This document shows positions 29,685 to 39,683 of a stretch of DNA of 64,000 nucleotides, in pieces. The stretch is taken from the NCBI GenBank assembly GCA_009780185.1, contig WRAN01000005.1:62001-126000 (forward strand), read 5' to 3'. How positions within the stretch are numbered: position 1 is the stretch's first letter; every line of letters begins with the position of its first letter. The stretch comes from Defluviitaleaceae bacterium. Lineage in GTDB: Bacteria; Bacillota; Clostridia; Lachnospirales; WQUN01. A program made the translations under genes and the position numbers. The notes below the pieces were generated by a model, which saw only the letters and a list, made by a program, of their open reading frames with translations, was not told where the DNA came from and ran no database searches.

Positions 29685-30995
29685 CTAGAACTGCGGAAGA
29701 TAAGCTTTATGTGCTTCCAATAGTGCATCAAAAACCTTATTTGCCTTATCATCGTTTGGGCAGAGAGGGTTAATATTGAGTGCGGCAATTGCGGCAGAGC
29801 GATCACCATGTATTGCAGCGGCGGCAACCAGTCTTTCAAATGATTTAATCATCTGAATCATGCCGTTTATTGGCATATGAAGCTCCCCTATAGCAAGTGG
29901 CTTTGGCCCTTCTTTTGTAATCACGCTGGCGGCTTCTATCACGCTGTTGTAGGGTAGGTTAGTGATTGCACCGCGATTTGGTACATTTACATATTGGATA
30001 TCACAGGTATCGTTAATCAAAGAACTAATCAAGTTACATGCTGCATCTGAATATAGCGCGCCGCCTCTTTCTTCTAACTGTTTTGGTTTTTCTTTTAAGT
30101 TTACATCTTTATAAAGTTCAAATAACTCGGTTTCTATTTTCTTTACTACTTCACCTCTTACCTCGCCTTTTTTATATTCCTCAAGCTGTTTTTTCATTTG
30201 GTCTTCAGTGAAGAAGAAATAGTTATGATATGAGCAGGGGAGGGCACCAAGGCCTTTTACTAAATCAGGAGAAAACTTGACAGCCATTATATTTTTCATT
30301 GTCTGGTTTTTTTCTTCTTCAATGTATAGCCCCATAACTTTTTCGAATACGCTTTTGCCGTCTAAGAAGATATCTGTGGCAAAGATATGATGGTTTACCC
30401 CTTGGATTTCCATACGGACTCTTGACGGGTCTACTCCCAAAAGCTTTGCGTAGCCATGTACCATTCCTATTGGAACATTACACAGGCCTACAGATTTTTT
30501 AAAATTTGTGTAACGGGCAATCGTTTCGGAAATGATTCCGGCGGGATTTGTGAAATTAATAAGCCAAGCGTCAGGGCAGATTTCCTGGATATCCTTAACA
30601 AGTTCCATAATTACAGGGACTGTGCGTAAAGCCTTAAACATCCCGCCTGCGCCGTTGGTTTCTTGTCCCAGCATACCATGCTCTATGGAAATCCGTTCAT
30701 CTTTTATACGGGAATCTAGTAGGCCTACCCGCATTTGTGTAGTTACAAAATCTGCACCCTCTAAGGCCTTGCGGCGGTCTAGGGTAAGGTGAATTTCTAT
30801 TGGGAGTTTTGCCTTTTCTACCATTCTTTTTGCTAGATTTCCTACTATCTCTAGCTTTTCTTTGCCCTCTTCTACATCAACTAACCATAACTCTCTAAGG
30901 GGTATTTTGTCGTATCGCTTTATAAAGCCCTCTACTAATTCCGGGGTGTAGCTGCTGCCTCCACCGAATGTGGTAATTTTTATTCCCTTTTCCAT
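29685..30995 (-). CDS. 6-phospho-beta-glucosidase, glycoside hydrolase family 4
   Basis: KITTFGGGSSYTPELVEGFIKR, TNPAGIISE, GLCNVPIGM, GVNHHIF. Confidence 0.93.
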   Translation of the reverse strand: MEKGIKITTFGGGSSYTPELVEGFIKRYDKIPLRELWLVDVEEGKEKLEIVGNLAKRMVEKAKLPIEIHLTLDRRKALEGADFVTTQMRVGLLDSRIKDERISIEHGMLGQETNGAGGMFKALRTVPVIMELVKDIQEICPDAWLINFTNPAGIISETIARYTNFKKSVGLCNVPIGMVHGYAKLLGVDPSRVRMEIQGVNHHIFATDIFLDGKSVFEKVMGLYIEEEKNQTMKNIMAVKFSPDLVKGLGALPCSYHNYFFFTEDQMKKQLEEYKKGEVRGEVVKKIETELFELYKDVNLKEKPKQLEERGGALYSDAACNLISSLINDTCDIQYVNVPNRGAITNLPYNSVIEAASVITKEGPKPLAIGELHMPINGMIQMIKSFERLVAAAAIHGDRSAAIAALNINPLCPNDDKANKVFDALLEAHKAYLPQF

Positions 30996-31132
30996 GAATT
31001 ACTTCCTTTCTATTTTCAGATTGCTTAGCTTTTTTATTGTACACAATGTAATGCTTGATTACCAATGCATTCTTCGTATTATGTTATAATTTTAAAATTG
31101 CTTTAAAGTTTAAAAACATTAAGGAGTTGAGA

Positions 31133-31960
31133 GTGGTGCCGAATATTATTAATATCGCCGGGGTTCAAATTCATCTTAAAGAGCCGTTTGACTTGGATTT
31201 TATACATCAATACGGTACTGTTTTTAAAGTGGTAAACTATAGGAAAAACGCGGGGAATCTATGTTTTGGCGTAGAAAATAAAGACGGGAAATACTTTGTT
31301 AAATTTGCAGGTGCGCCAAATGCAAATTTCGATTCTTGTACAACCAGCGACGCAGTTAAGTGGTTGAAAGAGGCTAAACAGGTCTATCAAGACTTAGCTC
31401 ATGACTGCTTAATCAAGCTTGTTAGGAGCGAAGAAGTTGGTGGTGGGTATGTAAATATTTTTGAGTGGACTGATGCGGAATGTATCGGCTACTCATGTCC
31501 TGCAACACGCCAAAGATTTTTGGATTTGCCTATCAATGCAAAAATTAGGGCGTTTAATGATATTGTAGCATTTCATGCACATGTTGCGGAACGAGGCTAT
31601 GTTGCCATTGACTTTTACGCTGATCAGATGTTGTATGATTTTAATAACGATAAAATAATAATCTGTGATATTGACTTTTATCAAAAGTCCCCATATTACG
31701 GAGATAAAGGCATGTGGGGTTCGGAGAATTTTGTTTCGCCAGAAGAGCGCGTGCCCGATTTGCGGATTGATGAAGTAACAATGGTGTATACAATGGGCGC
31801 GACAGCGTTTTCGATATTTACAGATTATGACCGTTCATATGGAAAATGGACAATGGGAAAGCCATTATATGATGTCGTGAAGAAAGCCGTGAGTAATGAC
31901 AGAGATATGCGACAGCAGTCAATCCGTCAGTTTATGCATGAATGGCAATTGGGTTCATAA
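31133..31960 (+). CDS. Protein kinase-like protein (degenerate catalytic loop)
   Basis: GTG start after AAGGAG; VAIDFYADQMLYDFNNDKIIICDIDFY resembles kinase catalytic and DFG regions; SPEERVPDLRIDEVTMVYTMGATAF. Confidence 0.65.
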   Translation: MVPNIINIAGVQIHLKEPFDLDFIHQYGTVFKVVNYRKNAGNLCFGVENKDGKYFVKFAGAPNANFDSCTTSDAVKWLKEAKQVYQDLAHDCLIKLVRSEEVGGGYVNIFEWTDAECIGYSCPATRQRFLDLPINAKIRAFNDIVAFHAHVAERGYVAIDFYADQMLYDFNNDKIIICDIDFYQKSPYYGDKGMWGSENFVSPEERVPDLRIDEVTMVYTMGATAFSIFTDYDRSYGKWTMGKPLYDVVKKAVSNDRDMRQQSIRQFMHEWQLGS

Positions 31961-31962
31961 AC

Positions 31963-31999
31963 AAAAACGTCTCCCATGATAAATCAGGGAGACGTTTTT
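31963..31999. terminator. Intrinsic terminator
   Basis: AAAACGTCTCCCATGATAAATCAGGGAGACGTTTTT. Confidence 0.85.
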
Positions 32000-32008
32000 A
32001 CATTATTC

Positions 32009-32095
32009 GGAGATGAGAGGATTTGAACCTCCGCGCCAGTTACCCGACCTACATCCTTAGCAGGGACGCCTCTTCAGCCACTTGAGTACATCTCC
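32009..32095 (-). tRNA. tRNA-Ser (anticodon GCU)
   Basis: GGAGATGTACTCAAGTGGCTGAAGAGGCGTCCCTGCTAAGGATG...GGTTCAAATCCTCTCATCTCCG; long variable arm; anticodon loop CTGCTAA. Confidence 0.95.
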
Positions 32096-32154
32096 ATAGC
32101 GCCGCTTGGCTAAGAAGCGGCGAAAACAATTATACAATAAGACTAAAATATGAG

Positions 32155-32537
32155 CAAGCCTATAAGCCGAGTTCTGTCGTGGACAGCCATCTATCTGGGC
32201 CAAAAGCGCAAAGCACTTTTCCGTCACCGGAAGGCTCTAGCGAATCTACCAAAGCTTGGGCGGGCAACCCATTGCCTTCTTGAAGATCAAGCTGGCTAAG
32301 CTTTACTTGTTCTTGCACCAGACGGGGTTTACATGGCCTTCTATGTCACCATAGAAGCGGTGGGCTCTTACTCCACCTTTCCACCCTTACTTCATATATA
32401 TGATTATACAAAGCGGTTTATTTCTGTTGCACTATCCCTGGAGTCGCCTCCGCCGGGCGTTATCCGGCGCCTTGCCCTGTGGTGCTCGGACTTTCCTCAT
32501 GCCATATGGCACGCGGCTGCCCAGCTTACTCATGTTG
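32155..32537 (-). ncRNA. rnpB: RNase P RNA
   Basis: Reverse strand carries GGAAAGTCCGAGCACCACAGGGCAAGG (5' conserved) and ACAGAACTCGGCTTATAGGC (3' conserved); boundaries approximate. Confidence 0.93.
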
Positions 32538-32540
32538 TAC

Positions 32541-32600
32541 GCGGTTTTGATGATACCGACAAACCTTTAATTTCGGTTTTGATGATAATGACGAAAGCGT
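32541..32600 (+). repeat. Dispersed repeat family A, copy 3
   Basis: GCGGTTTTGATGATACCGACAAACCTTTAATTTCGGTTTTGATGATAATGACGAAAGCGTT. Confidence 0.8.
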
Positions 32601-32606
32601 TATTTC

Positions 32607-34676
32607 TTACTCTAAAGGCGCTTCGGCGCTTTCATCAGACACTGGTTCAGTATCTTCCTCCTGCGCAACCTCTACGTCATCATAGATAACATCTTCTTCA
32701 TACTCGTCATCATAGTATTCATCTTCGTAGACTTCATATCCAAGATCAATATCTGCTTCCCTCTTAGAAAGGTTTATCCTATGGTTTTCTTGATCTACAT
32801 TGGTTACCTTAACCTGGATTACCTGCCCTACGCTTAACACTTCATCAGCTTTGGCGATATGGCGGTTAGCGATTTGGGAGATATGCACAAGGCCGTCTAT
32901 TCCCTCTTCCAAGGACACAAAAGCTCCAAAGGTTGCAAGACGTACTACTGTACCGTCTACTATGCTACCTATAGGATATTTGTCCATTATGCCATTCCAT
33001 GGGTCATTGGATATATCTTTAAGTGAAAGAGAAATCTTGTTTTTCTCTTTATCTATCCCAATAACCGTAACGGTTACCTTGTCTCCAACCTTTAGCACAT
33101 CGGAAGCTTTGCGCACACGCTTCCATGCCATTTCGGATACATGGATAAGCCCGTCAACACCACCGATGTCTACAAAGGCACCAAAATCAACCAACCTGCT
33201 TACAGCGCCTTCTATGCGCTGACCTACTTCCAGTTTGGAGTACATCTCTTCTCTGGCTTGGCGTACTTCCTGAGCCGCAAGCTCTTTTCTACCTGCTACA
33301 AAGCGGCGCTTTGAGCGGTCTATCTCTAGCATGTGGAGTTTCATTTCCTGCCCTTTATATACTGTTAAATCCTCCACAAAGCGGTTGGATACTTGGCTTG
33401 AAGGAATAAATACCCTGCAACCATGTACATTAGCTAGTAGCCCGCCTTTGATTACTTCTGTAATCTTACCTGTTAGCACAGTTTTTTCGGCTAGAGCGTC
33501 TTCTAATATTTTAAGGTTTTGCTGGTTATCTAGTTTTTTCTTAGAGGCAAGTACATTGCCATCCCCGTCGTTTACACGGATGATAAACACATCAAAGGTA
33601 TCACCTGGCTTTGTAAGCTCGGTAAGTTCTGCTGATTGATCATCTGTAAACTCACCTTTGGTGATAATGCCGTCGGACTTGTAGTTTAAGTCAACTGTTA
33701 CTTCTGTTGGCGTGACTCTGATTACTGTCCCCTTCACAATTTTGCCACTATGTAGCGGCTTCTTGAAGGATTCGTCTAGCATCTCTTCAAATGATTGACC
33801 TGCCATTTGGGCTTGATCTTTTGTTTCTTCAGGCACAGCATTTGCAAATTCGCTCATAAGTTGAACGGCCTCCTTTGTTAGGGCAGGCGGTGTTGATGCA
33901 CCGGCTGTAACGCCTATTTTATCACCTGGTTTTAGATACTGCAACTGTAAATCGTGGATTGAGGCGATAAAAATCGTTTTTAAGCAAAAATTGCTTGCGA
34001 TTTTGTGCAAAGCACGGCTATTTGCACTGGCAGTATCCCCTATTATTATCATCGTATCACTGTCTTTTGCCAGTTTTGCCGCTTCTTTTTGTCGGGTGCT
34101 TGTTGCGTTGCAGATGGTGTTGTGTATTATTATATCCAGGGACGAAAGGGCGTTTACTATTTTATCAAATGTATCAATTTCGAATGTAGTTTGGGCTACC
34201 AAAGTATATTGTTTTTTGGGGTAAATCTTTGGCAGCAAGTCAGAAATTTCATTTGCTATTATTACGTCATCGCCGCCATAGCTTGCTGTTCCTATTACCT
34301 CCGAATGGGTTGGCTCACCCAGGACGATTAAGGTTCTTCCAGATTTGACAGCATCCATGGCTCTGCGGTGTACGGCTTTTACACAGGGGCAGGTGCGGTC
34401 AATATATTTGATGCCGCGTGCTTTTAGCTCTTCTTCTACCTGGAAGGGAATCCCATGGGAGCGGATGACTATTGTCTCGTCTTGTATTTCGTCTATGTTA
34501 TTAATTATTTTTACGCCTTTAGCGGCTAAATCATCTGTGACAGTACGGTTATGGATTAGCTGGCCTAGGGTTGCCAGCTTCCTATCAGGGTGTGTGGCTA
34601 ACTCTGAATATACAGTATCTACCGCACGGGCTACCCCGGCACAAAACCCTGCGGATTTGGCTACGGTTATCTTCAT
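32607..34676 (-). CDS. ispH-rpsA: Bifunctional HMBPP reductase / 30S ribosomal protein S1 fusion
   Basis: N-term MKITVAKSAGFCAGVARAVDTVY (IspH); C-term S1 repeats (VGQRIEGAVSRLVDFGAFVDIGGVDGLIHVSEMAW); acidic tail. Confidence 0.96.
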   Translation of the reverse strand: MKITVAKSAGFCAGVARAVDTVYSELATHPDRKLATLGQLIHNRTVTDDLAAKGVKIINNIDEIQDETIVIRSHGIPFQVEEELKARGIKYIDRTCPCVKAVHRRAMDAVKSGRTLIVLGEPTHSEVIGTASYGGDDVIIANEISDLLPKIYPKKQYTLVAQTTFEIDTFDKIVNALSSLDIIIHNTICNATSTRQKEAAKLAKDSDTMIIIGDTASANSRALHKIASNFCLKTIFIASIHDLQLQYLKPGDKIGVTAGASTPPALTKEAVQLMSEFANAVPEETKDQAQMAGQSFEEMLDESFKKPLHSGKIVKGTVIRVTPTEVTVDLNYKSDGIITKGEFTDDQSAELTELTKPGDTFDVFIIRVNDGDGNVLASKKKLDNQQNLKILEDALAEKTVLTGKITEVIKGGLLANVHGCRVFIPSSQVSNRFVEDLTVYKGQEMKLHMLEIDRSKRRFVAGRKELAAQEVRQAREEMYSKLEVGQRIEGAVSRLVDFGAFVDIGGVDGLIHVSEMAWKRVRKASDVLKVGDKVTVTVIGIDKEKNKISLSLKDISNDPWNGIMDKYPIGSIVDGTVVRLATFGAFVSLEEGIDGLVHISQIANRHIAKADEVLSVGQVIQVKVTNVDQENHRINLSKREADIDLGYEVYEDEYYDDEYEEDVIYDDVEVAQEEDTEPVSDESAEAPLE

Positions 34677-35248
34677 TTTAATGTAAGGGCGGATACATGG
34701 CTTACGATTTCTGTCATGACCTCATCCACCAGATCTGACTTTATTTTACGTCCTTGGTATTTATCCATTGTAATAGGAGGGCCAAAATGTACATGTAACC
34801 TTGAAAAAAAGCGATAGGTGCCGCGTATGCCCACAGGTACTACCGGCGCGCCAGATTTCAGGGCAAATACTGCAACACCGCCCTTTACATTATCAAATTC
34901 CTGTGCTCGCGTGCCTTGAGAAAAGATACCCAGTGCCTTATCTTCTTTAAGTATCTGCATCGTATGCCGATAGGCCTGAAGGTCGTTGCCGGCACGGTCT
35001 ACTTGGAAGGCCCCAAGCTTTCTAAGTAATGGCCCTAGTATGGGTCTATCGAATAATTCTTTTTTCCCCATAAAGAAAATCTGCCGTTTTGAGAACATAG
35101 CCAGCGCCAGTGCGTCCATTCCATGGATATGGTTGCTGCATATAATTACTGCACCGCTTTGGGGGATATGTTCCTGCCCGGATACTGTAAAACGATAAAG
35201 TATGTGGCCAAAAATAAGTGCTATCCTTCTTGCGAATCTATAAAACAT
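34673..35248 (-). CDS. plsC: 1-acyl-sn-glycerol-3-phosphate acyltransferase
   Basis: CSNHIHGMDALAL (NHxxxxD-type), FSQGTRAQE, VPVGIRGT. Confidence 0.92.
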   Translation of the reverse strand: MFYRFARRIALIFGHILYRFTVSGQEHIPQSGAVIICSNHIHGMDALALAMFSKRQIFFMGKKELFDRPILGPLLRKLGAFQVDRAGNDLQAYRHTMQILKEDKALGIFSQGTRAQEFDNVKGGVAVFALKSGAPVVPVGIRGTYRFFSRLHVHFGPPITMDKYQGRKIKSDLVDEVMTEIVSHVSALTLK

Positions 35249-35928
35249 TGTTTCCTCCTTGCGGCGTTAATATGCGCTATTATAGCATTGACGGTTTCTT
35301 CTTCGCTCATGTTTGAAGAATCTACTTCAATATAGCCTTTAGCTAGGGCGTCTTCTAGGGTAAGAAGGCGGCCATGCTTTCTGGATTGGTCTTGCATGTC
35401 TCGTTCGTTTATTTTATTAAGGATTTGCTCATAGTCTGCTGCCATGCCATTGGCTATGTTTTGCTTATAGCGGCGGTTGGCTCGTTCTTTGGCTGAGGCA
35501 TGCAGGTAAATTCTTACAGGGGCATCGGGGAAAACTTCGTAGCCTATATCACGGCCTTCCATTAATACTTCGGTGGTTTTGGCATATTCCCGTTGTTTGG
35601 CTACCATTTTTTTACGTAGTGGTAGGTATTCGGAAGTTATCGGAACAACAGCGTCTACGACTGGGTTGCGGATTTCTGTTATTACGTTTTCGCCGTTTAG
35701 AAAAACATCTTCATCGGTCAGCTCTATTTCGATGTTGGGTAGCTGGGCTAGTACTGCTTCTTCGTCGTGTATATCCACTCCTTTGCGAAGTACATATAAG
35801 GCCACAGCCCTATACATGGAACCAGAATTTATTTTTTTTATTCCTAGACGCTTTGCTACTGTATCCGTGGTACTGCTTTTTCCTGCTCCGGCGGGGCCGT
35901 CTACTGCTACTGCAAAACCGTTATTCAT
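35221..35928 (-). CDS. cmk: Cytidylate kinase
   Basis: FAVAVDGPAGAGKSSTTDTVAKRLG, INSGSMYRAVALY, EGRDIGYEVFPDA. Confidence 0.96.
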   Translation of the reverse strand: MNNGFAVAVDGPAGAGKSSTTDTVAKRLGIKKINSGSMYRAVALYVLRKGVDIHDEEAVLAQLPNIEIELTDEDVFLNGENVITEIRNPVVDAVVPITSEYLPLRKKMVAKQREYAKTTEVLMEGRDIGYEVFPDAPVRIYLHASAKERANRRYKQNIANGMAADYEQILNKINERDMQDQSRKHGRLLTLEDALAKGYIEVDSSNMSEEETVNAIIAHINAARRKQCFIDSQEG

Positions 35929-37159
35929 TGATTTGCTCCCTTTGTAAGAATTTAGCTGCGGATTGTCCCGCCATATGCCCTGTGGAAAAGGCAATCTGCA
36001 TATTGTAGCCTCCGGTAAGAGCGTCTACGTCCAGTACTTCCCCTGCAAAGAACAGGCCGGGGATATGTTTTGACATTAAAGTTGAGGGGTTTACTTCTTT
36101 TGTGCTTACCCCTCCCTTAGTAATAACCGCTTCTTTGTACCCGTGGTTGCCTGTTGGGCGGATTTCTAAGTTTTTTAGAAGATGTACAAGACTTTGCCGC
36201 TGGTTGCGGGTTATGGTATGGACTTTTGTTTCTGGAGGGATTTTGCTTAAGCTTATTATTGTTTCGATTAGTCGTTGTGGCAACAGGCTATCTAGGGCAT
36301 TGCGGAAGTCTTTATTTTTATGGGTTTCGAAGTCTCGCAGCAGCCGGATATCTAGTTGGTCTGGGGTTAGGCCTGGTTTTAGGTCTATAGTTATTAAAGC
36401 TTCTGATTTTCCTGCTATATATGCGCTTGCGCTTAGTATCAGCGGGCCGGTTATGCCTTTATTGGTGAATAGCATCTCGCCTATTTCTTCATATAATACC
36501 TTCTTGGAATCAGTGACTTTGCATTTGACATTTCTCAGGCTTAGGCCTTCAAGTGTCGGTATCCAAGGTTCGCAAGCGAGTAGGGGGACTAATGATGGAA
36601 GAGTCGGGATTATTCCATGGCCTAGTTCCTTTGCAAATGTATAGCCGTCTCCTGTGGAACCTGTAGATGGGTATGATAGACCGCCGGTGGCTATTATTAT
36701 GGTATTTGCCTGATGTGTTGCTTTTCTGGTTTTGACCAAAAAAACATCTCGATATGATATGTCATACACAGGGCAATTGAGCTCAACTCTTACGCTGGCG
36801 GCTTTTAGGAGTCCTCTTAGTGCCAGATTTATGTCATTGGCCTTATCTGAAACGGGGAAAACCCGTCCGCCCCTTTCTGTTTTCAAAGGCACTAGGCCTT
36901 CAAATAGCGCCATCAAAGCCTGGCTGTCAAAAGCATTGAAAGCGCTATATAAGAATCGTGGGTTAGAAATTACATGTGACATCAAGCCAGGGATATCCGT
37001 GTTGTTTGTAAGATTACATCGGCCTTTCCCAGTTATATGAAGTTTCTTTCCTAGTTTTTCATTTTTTTCAAGTAAGGTTACATTGATGCCATTGGTTGCC
37101 GCTGTATATGCTGCCATCATCCCGGCGGGGCCGCCGCCTATTACTATTAACTCTGACAT
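35921..37159 (-). CDS. HI0933/YhiN-like FAD-dependent oxidoreductase (aminoacetone oxidase family)
   Basis: VIGGGPAGMMAAYTAATNG, GKGRCNLTNN, C-terminal FFAGEVLDVDALTGGYNMQIAFSTG. Confidence 0.93.
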   Translation of the reverse strand: MSELIVIGGGPAGMMAAYTAATNGINVTLLEKNEKLGKKLHITGKGRCNLTNNTDIPGLMSHVISNPRFLYSAFNAFDSQALMALFEGLVPLKTERGGRVFPVSDKANDINLALRGLLKAASVRVELNCPVYDISYRDVFLVKTRKATHQANTIIIATGGLSYPSTGSTGDGYTFAKELGHGIIPTLPSLVPLLACEPWIPTLEGLSLRNVKCKVTDSKKVLYEEIGEMLFTNKGITGPLILSASAYIAGKSEALITIDLKPGLTPDQLDIRLLRDFETHKNKDFRNALDSLLPQRLIETIISLSKIPPETKVHTITRNQRQSLVHLLKNLEIRPTGNHGYKEAVITKGGVSTKEVNPSTLMSKHIPGLFFAGEVLDVDALTGGYNMQIAFSTGHMAGQSAAKFLQREQINE

Positions 37160-38097
37160 GGGTTTCCAGTCTTTAGCGATCGATTCATGATAATAGTGGC
37201 CAACTCCTCTTTTGATAGATTGTCATTTGTGTAGGCATACAGGGCTTGAATCATTTGTACGGCATCTTTGATTGCATTATTAAACAGTGTAAGAAAGCAG
37301 TCATTGCTAATTGCTTTGGAATCCCATGGCGGATTCCATGGGGTTTCTTCAATATTAAGATAATCCACGTTATCTGATACTGTTTGCATATGGATTAGCG
37401 CAGAAATCACCTTCGAACGTATTAGGAATGTTTCAATGCCGCCGATTAAGGCTTTGCGTTTTCCCTTTTTCGATTGCAGCTTGCTGGTATGTCCTGCCAT
37501 CTGCCCCATGGCTTTGTATACATCCTTTGCGTTGATGTCGCAGTTGTATACTTCCCGCATTGCTGTAGCCATTGCAGCTGAAGCGGCCTTTTTATCAGGT
37601 GTATTCGGACTAATTAGCTGCCCCAGTTTATATTCCGCTGGTTTTTTATCCCGCATATGCTTTAGCATCAGCACATCCACAGAAGTCTCAAAATGCCTGT
37701 GGCGGTATGCTTCCTTTAATACAGGCTTTGGCGGGTTGTGGGTTTGGGCAAATACATAGGGGTGGGAATGAACATCAACCGCATAATGAGCAAGAAATCC
37801 AGCAGTATATGCAAAGATGCTTTGCCTATCCGCTACGCTTTCCTTAGCTCTATCAGCCATTGCAAGGAAAAAAAGCCCCAAATCCTTATCATGCATCAGC
37901 GAGCCAATACCCCGTATACGCTTAGTAATAAACCCGGGAATATAATAGAAGAAAATATCCGGCCCCTGGGTTCCAAGATTAAAGAGGTTAGTCATTGGTG
38001 CTACATAATCCCGGATTTCCGGGCTTACAGATTCTATGGCAGCCTGGCCGCCTAGATAATGAGTTATAAGTCCCGGCATATGGCCAGCCCCTTGCAA
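37147..38097 (-). CDS. Zinc-dependent phospholipase C family protein
   Basis: MPGLITHYLGGQAAIES, LGTQGPDIFFYYIPGF, AGFLAHYAVDVHSHPYVFA. Confidence 0.85.
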   Translation of the reverse strand: MQGAGHMPGLITHYLGGQAAIESVSPEIRDYVAPMTNLFNLGTQGPDIFFYYIPGFITKRIRGIGSLMHDKDLGLFFLAMADRAKESVADRQSIFAYTAGFLAHYAVDVHSHPYVFAQTHNPPKPVLKEAYRHRHFETSVDVLMLKHMRDKKPAEYKLGQLISPNTPDKKAASAAMATAMREVYNCDINAKDVYKAMGQMAGHTSKLQSKKGKRKALIGGIETFLIRSKVISALIHMQTVSDNVDYLNIEETPWNPPWDSKAISNDCFLTLFNNAIKDAVQMIQALYAYTNDNLSKEELATIIMNRSLKTGNPCQS

Positions 38098-38146
38098 TTT
38101 TCTTATATTTTCGTCAGTTTAAACGCTAATGAACAAATATTCAAGC

Positions 38147-38572
38147 CTATGCGCATAGACCTGCCTGCAAATCATCACAATACATACAGCGGTACATCCC
38201 AGACTCTGTAACCAACACAAAGGTATGAGGTACCTGTTCAATAGAAGTCACACAGCGGGGATTTTTGCATTTAAAAATATTATCAACTCTTGGAGGAAGG
38301 CTTGGATGCTTTTTATCGTAGATATCTCCATCTTTAATATAGTTTACTGTTGCGGTTTGATCTACTAATCCTAGGATATCCAAATTTACATTATCTATAT
38401 TAGTAAGCTTGATAATATCCTTGCGCCCGTGCTTTGAGCTTTTAGCGTTCATTATCAAAGCTACCATTTCGTTGCCTTCCTTAAGCCCCAGATATTCCAG
38501 TACATTCATACCAAAACCGGCACGGATATGGTCTATTACTACTCCGTTTTGTATCCCTTGTATATTAATCAT
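38147..38572 (-). CDS. pyrI: Aspartate carbamoyltransferase regulatory subunit
   Basis: [21 protein letters not shown]; zinc site CKNPRCVT...YRCMYCD. Confidence 0.95.
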   Translation of the reverse strand: MINIQGIQNGVVIDHIRAGFGMNVLEYLGLKEGNEMVALIMNAKSSKHGRKDIIKLTNIDNVNLDILGLVDQTATVNYIKDGDIYDKKHPSLPPRVDNIFKCKNPRCVTSIEQVPHTFVLVTESGMYRCMYCDDLQAGLCA

Positions 38573-39488
38573 CTTTTGCCCCCAACAATGCCATAATAAG
38601 TGCCATTCTTATATACATACCATTCTTTGCTTGCTTGAAGTACATTGCCCGAGGGTCTTTATCTACTTCAGCTGCTATTTCGTTAACCCTTGGTAGAGGG
38701 TGAAGGATCATCAGATTTTCTTTTGCTCCCGCAAGCTTTGCGTTGTCTAAGATGTAACGGTCTTTTAGCTTTACATAATCTTCCTCATTAAAAAAGCGCT
38801 CCCTTTGAACCCTAGTCATATACAGTACATCCAGCTGAGGCATTACCTCTGTAAGATTTTGGGTTTCTATATAGTCTGCGCCTTTTAGTTCTTCTGATAC
38901 ATATGCAGGTATTTTTAGCTCTTCTGGAGAAATGAGAATAAATCGAATGCCCGAATACCGCAAAAGTGCGGAAATAAGCGAATGAACCGTCCGCCCAAAC
39001 TTCAGGTCACCACACATCCCTACAGTAAAATTATCTAGATGCCCATTTTGCAGCCGGATTGTCAGCAGGTCGGTAAGAGTCTGGGTCGGGTGGTGATGCC
39101 CACCATCTCCGGCATTGATTACCGGAAAAGAGGCGTTGGCAGCTGCCACTGTAGCCGCTCCTTCCTTCGGGTGGCGCATAACGGCAATATCCGCGTAGCA
39201 CTCTATTGTACGAATGGTATCAGCGATGCTTTCCCCTTTAGATACAGCACTTGAGTTAGGCTCAGAAAAGCCAATAATCTGTCCGCCAAGGCGTAGCATA
39301 GCCGCCTCAAAAGAAAATCTGGTGCGTGTGCTGGGCTCATAAAATAAAGTTGCCAAAAGCTGACCCTTGCATACATCTGCGTATCTTGTAGGGTCGGTCA
39401 TGATTTTTTCAGCAATTTCAAACAACCCTTCCATCTCCGCTACAGAAAAATCTAGCGGCGCAATGAGGCTTCTTCCTTTTAAGCTCAA
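38565..39488 (-). CDS. pyrB: Aspartate carbamoyltransferase catalytic subunit
   Basis: [61 protein letters not shown] start at 39488 after AAAGGAGG, so the ORF-track extension to 39545 is not used. Confidence 0.96.
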   Translation of the reverse strand: MSLKGRSLIAPLDFSVAEMEGLFEIAEKIMTDPTRYADVCKGQLLATLFYEPSTRTRFSFEAAMLRLGGQIIGFSEPNSSAVSKGESIADTIRTIECYADIAVMRHPKEGAATVAAANASFPVINAGDGGHHHPTQTLTDLLTIRLQNGHLDNFTVGMCGDLKFGRTVHSLISALLRYSGIRFILISPEELKIPAYVSEELKGADYIETQNLTEVMPQLDVLYMTRVQRERFFNEEDYVKLKDRYILDNAKLAGAKENLMILHPLPRVNEIAAEVDKDPRAMYFKQAKNGMYIRMALIMALLGAKDD

Positions 39489-39506
39489 TGCAATTCCTCC
39501 TTTACA

Positions 39507-39536
39507 TAAAAAAATCCCCTTCCGAAAAAGGGGATT
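39507..39536 (-). terminator. Intrinsic terminator (putative attenuator) in pyrB leader
   Basis: On minus strand AATCCCCTT-TTTCGG-AAGGGGATT-TTTTT, 9-bp stem plus U-tract, directly upstream of the pyrB SD. Confidence 0.85.
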
Positions 39537-39541
39537 CACGC

Positions 39542-39625
39542 TCAATACAAATTAAAATAGCAAATAAGGCCTATGTTATGTCGGTAGAACTTGCCTTCGT
39601 CCTGTTTTGCCATCTTTATCACCAT
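39542..39625 (-). CDS. Candidate pyrB leader peptide
   Basis: [27 protein letters not shown]; ends 5 nt before the terminator stem; last codons U-rich; SD weak. Confidence 0.45.
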   Translation of the reverse strand: MVIKMAKQDEGKFYRHNIGLICYFNLY

Positions 39626-39651
39626 ATTACTATATTTTTGCTGATATAAAG

Positions 39652-39680
39652 ATTTTGCCCCATCCCAGAAGGGTTGTCAA
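39652..39680 (-). promoter_or_regulatory. Candidate sigma-A promoter for pyrBI
   Basis: Minus strand TTGACA-17 nt-CAAAAT immediately after the upstream glycosylase stop codon. Confidence 0.5.
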
Positions 39681-39683
39681 GTC

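Noticed and set aside
32600-34676. IspH joined to ribosomal protein S1 in one ORF as a novel fusion
   Set aside because: This fusion is widely known in Clostridia; listed only as a feature
38565-39545. ORF-track pyrB start at 39545 ([26 protein letters not shown]...)
   Set aside because: The extra N-terminus is translated through an intrinsic terminator; a TTG at 39488 has a perfect SD and gives a normal-length PyrB
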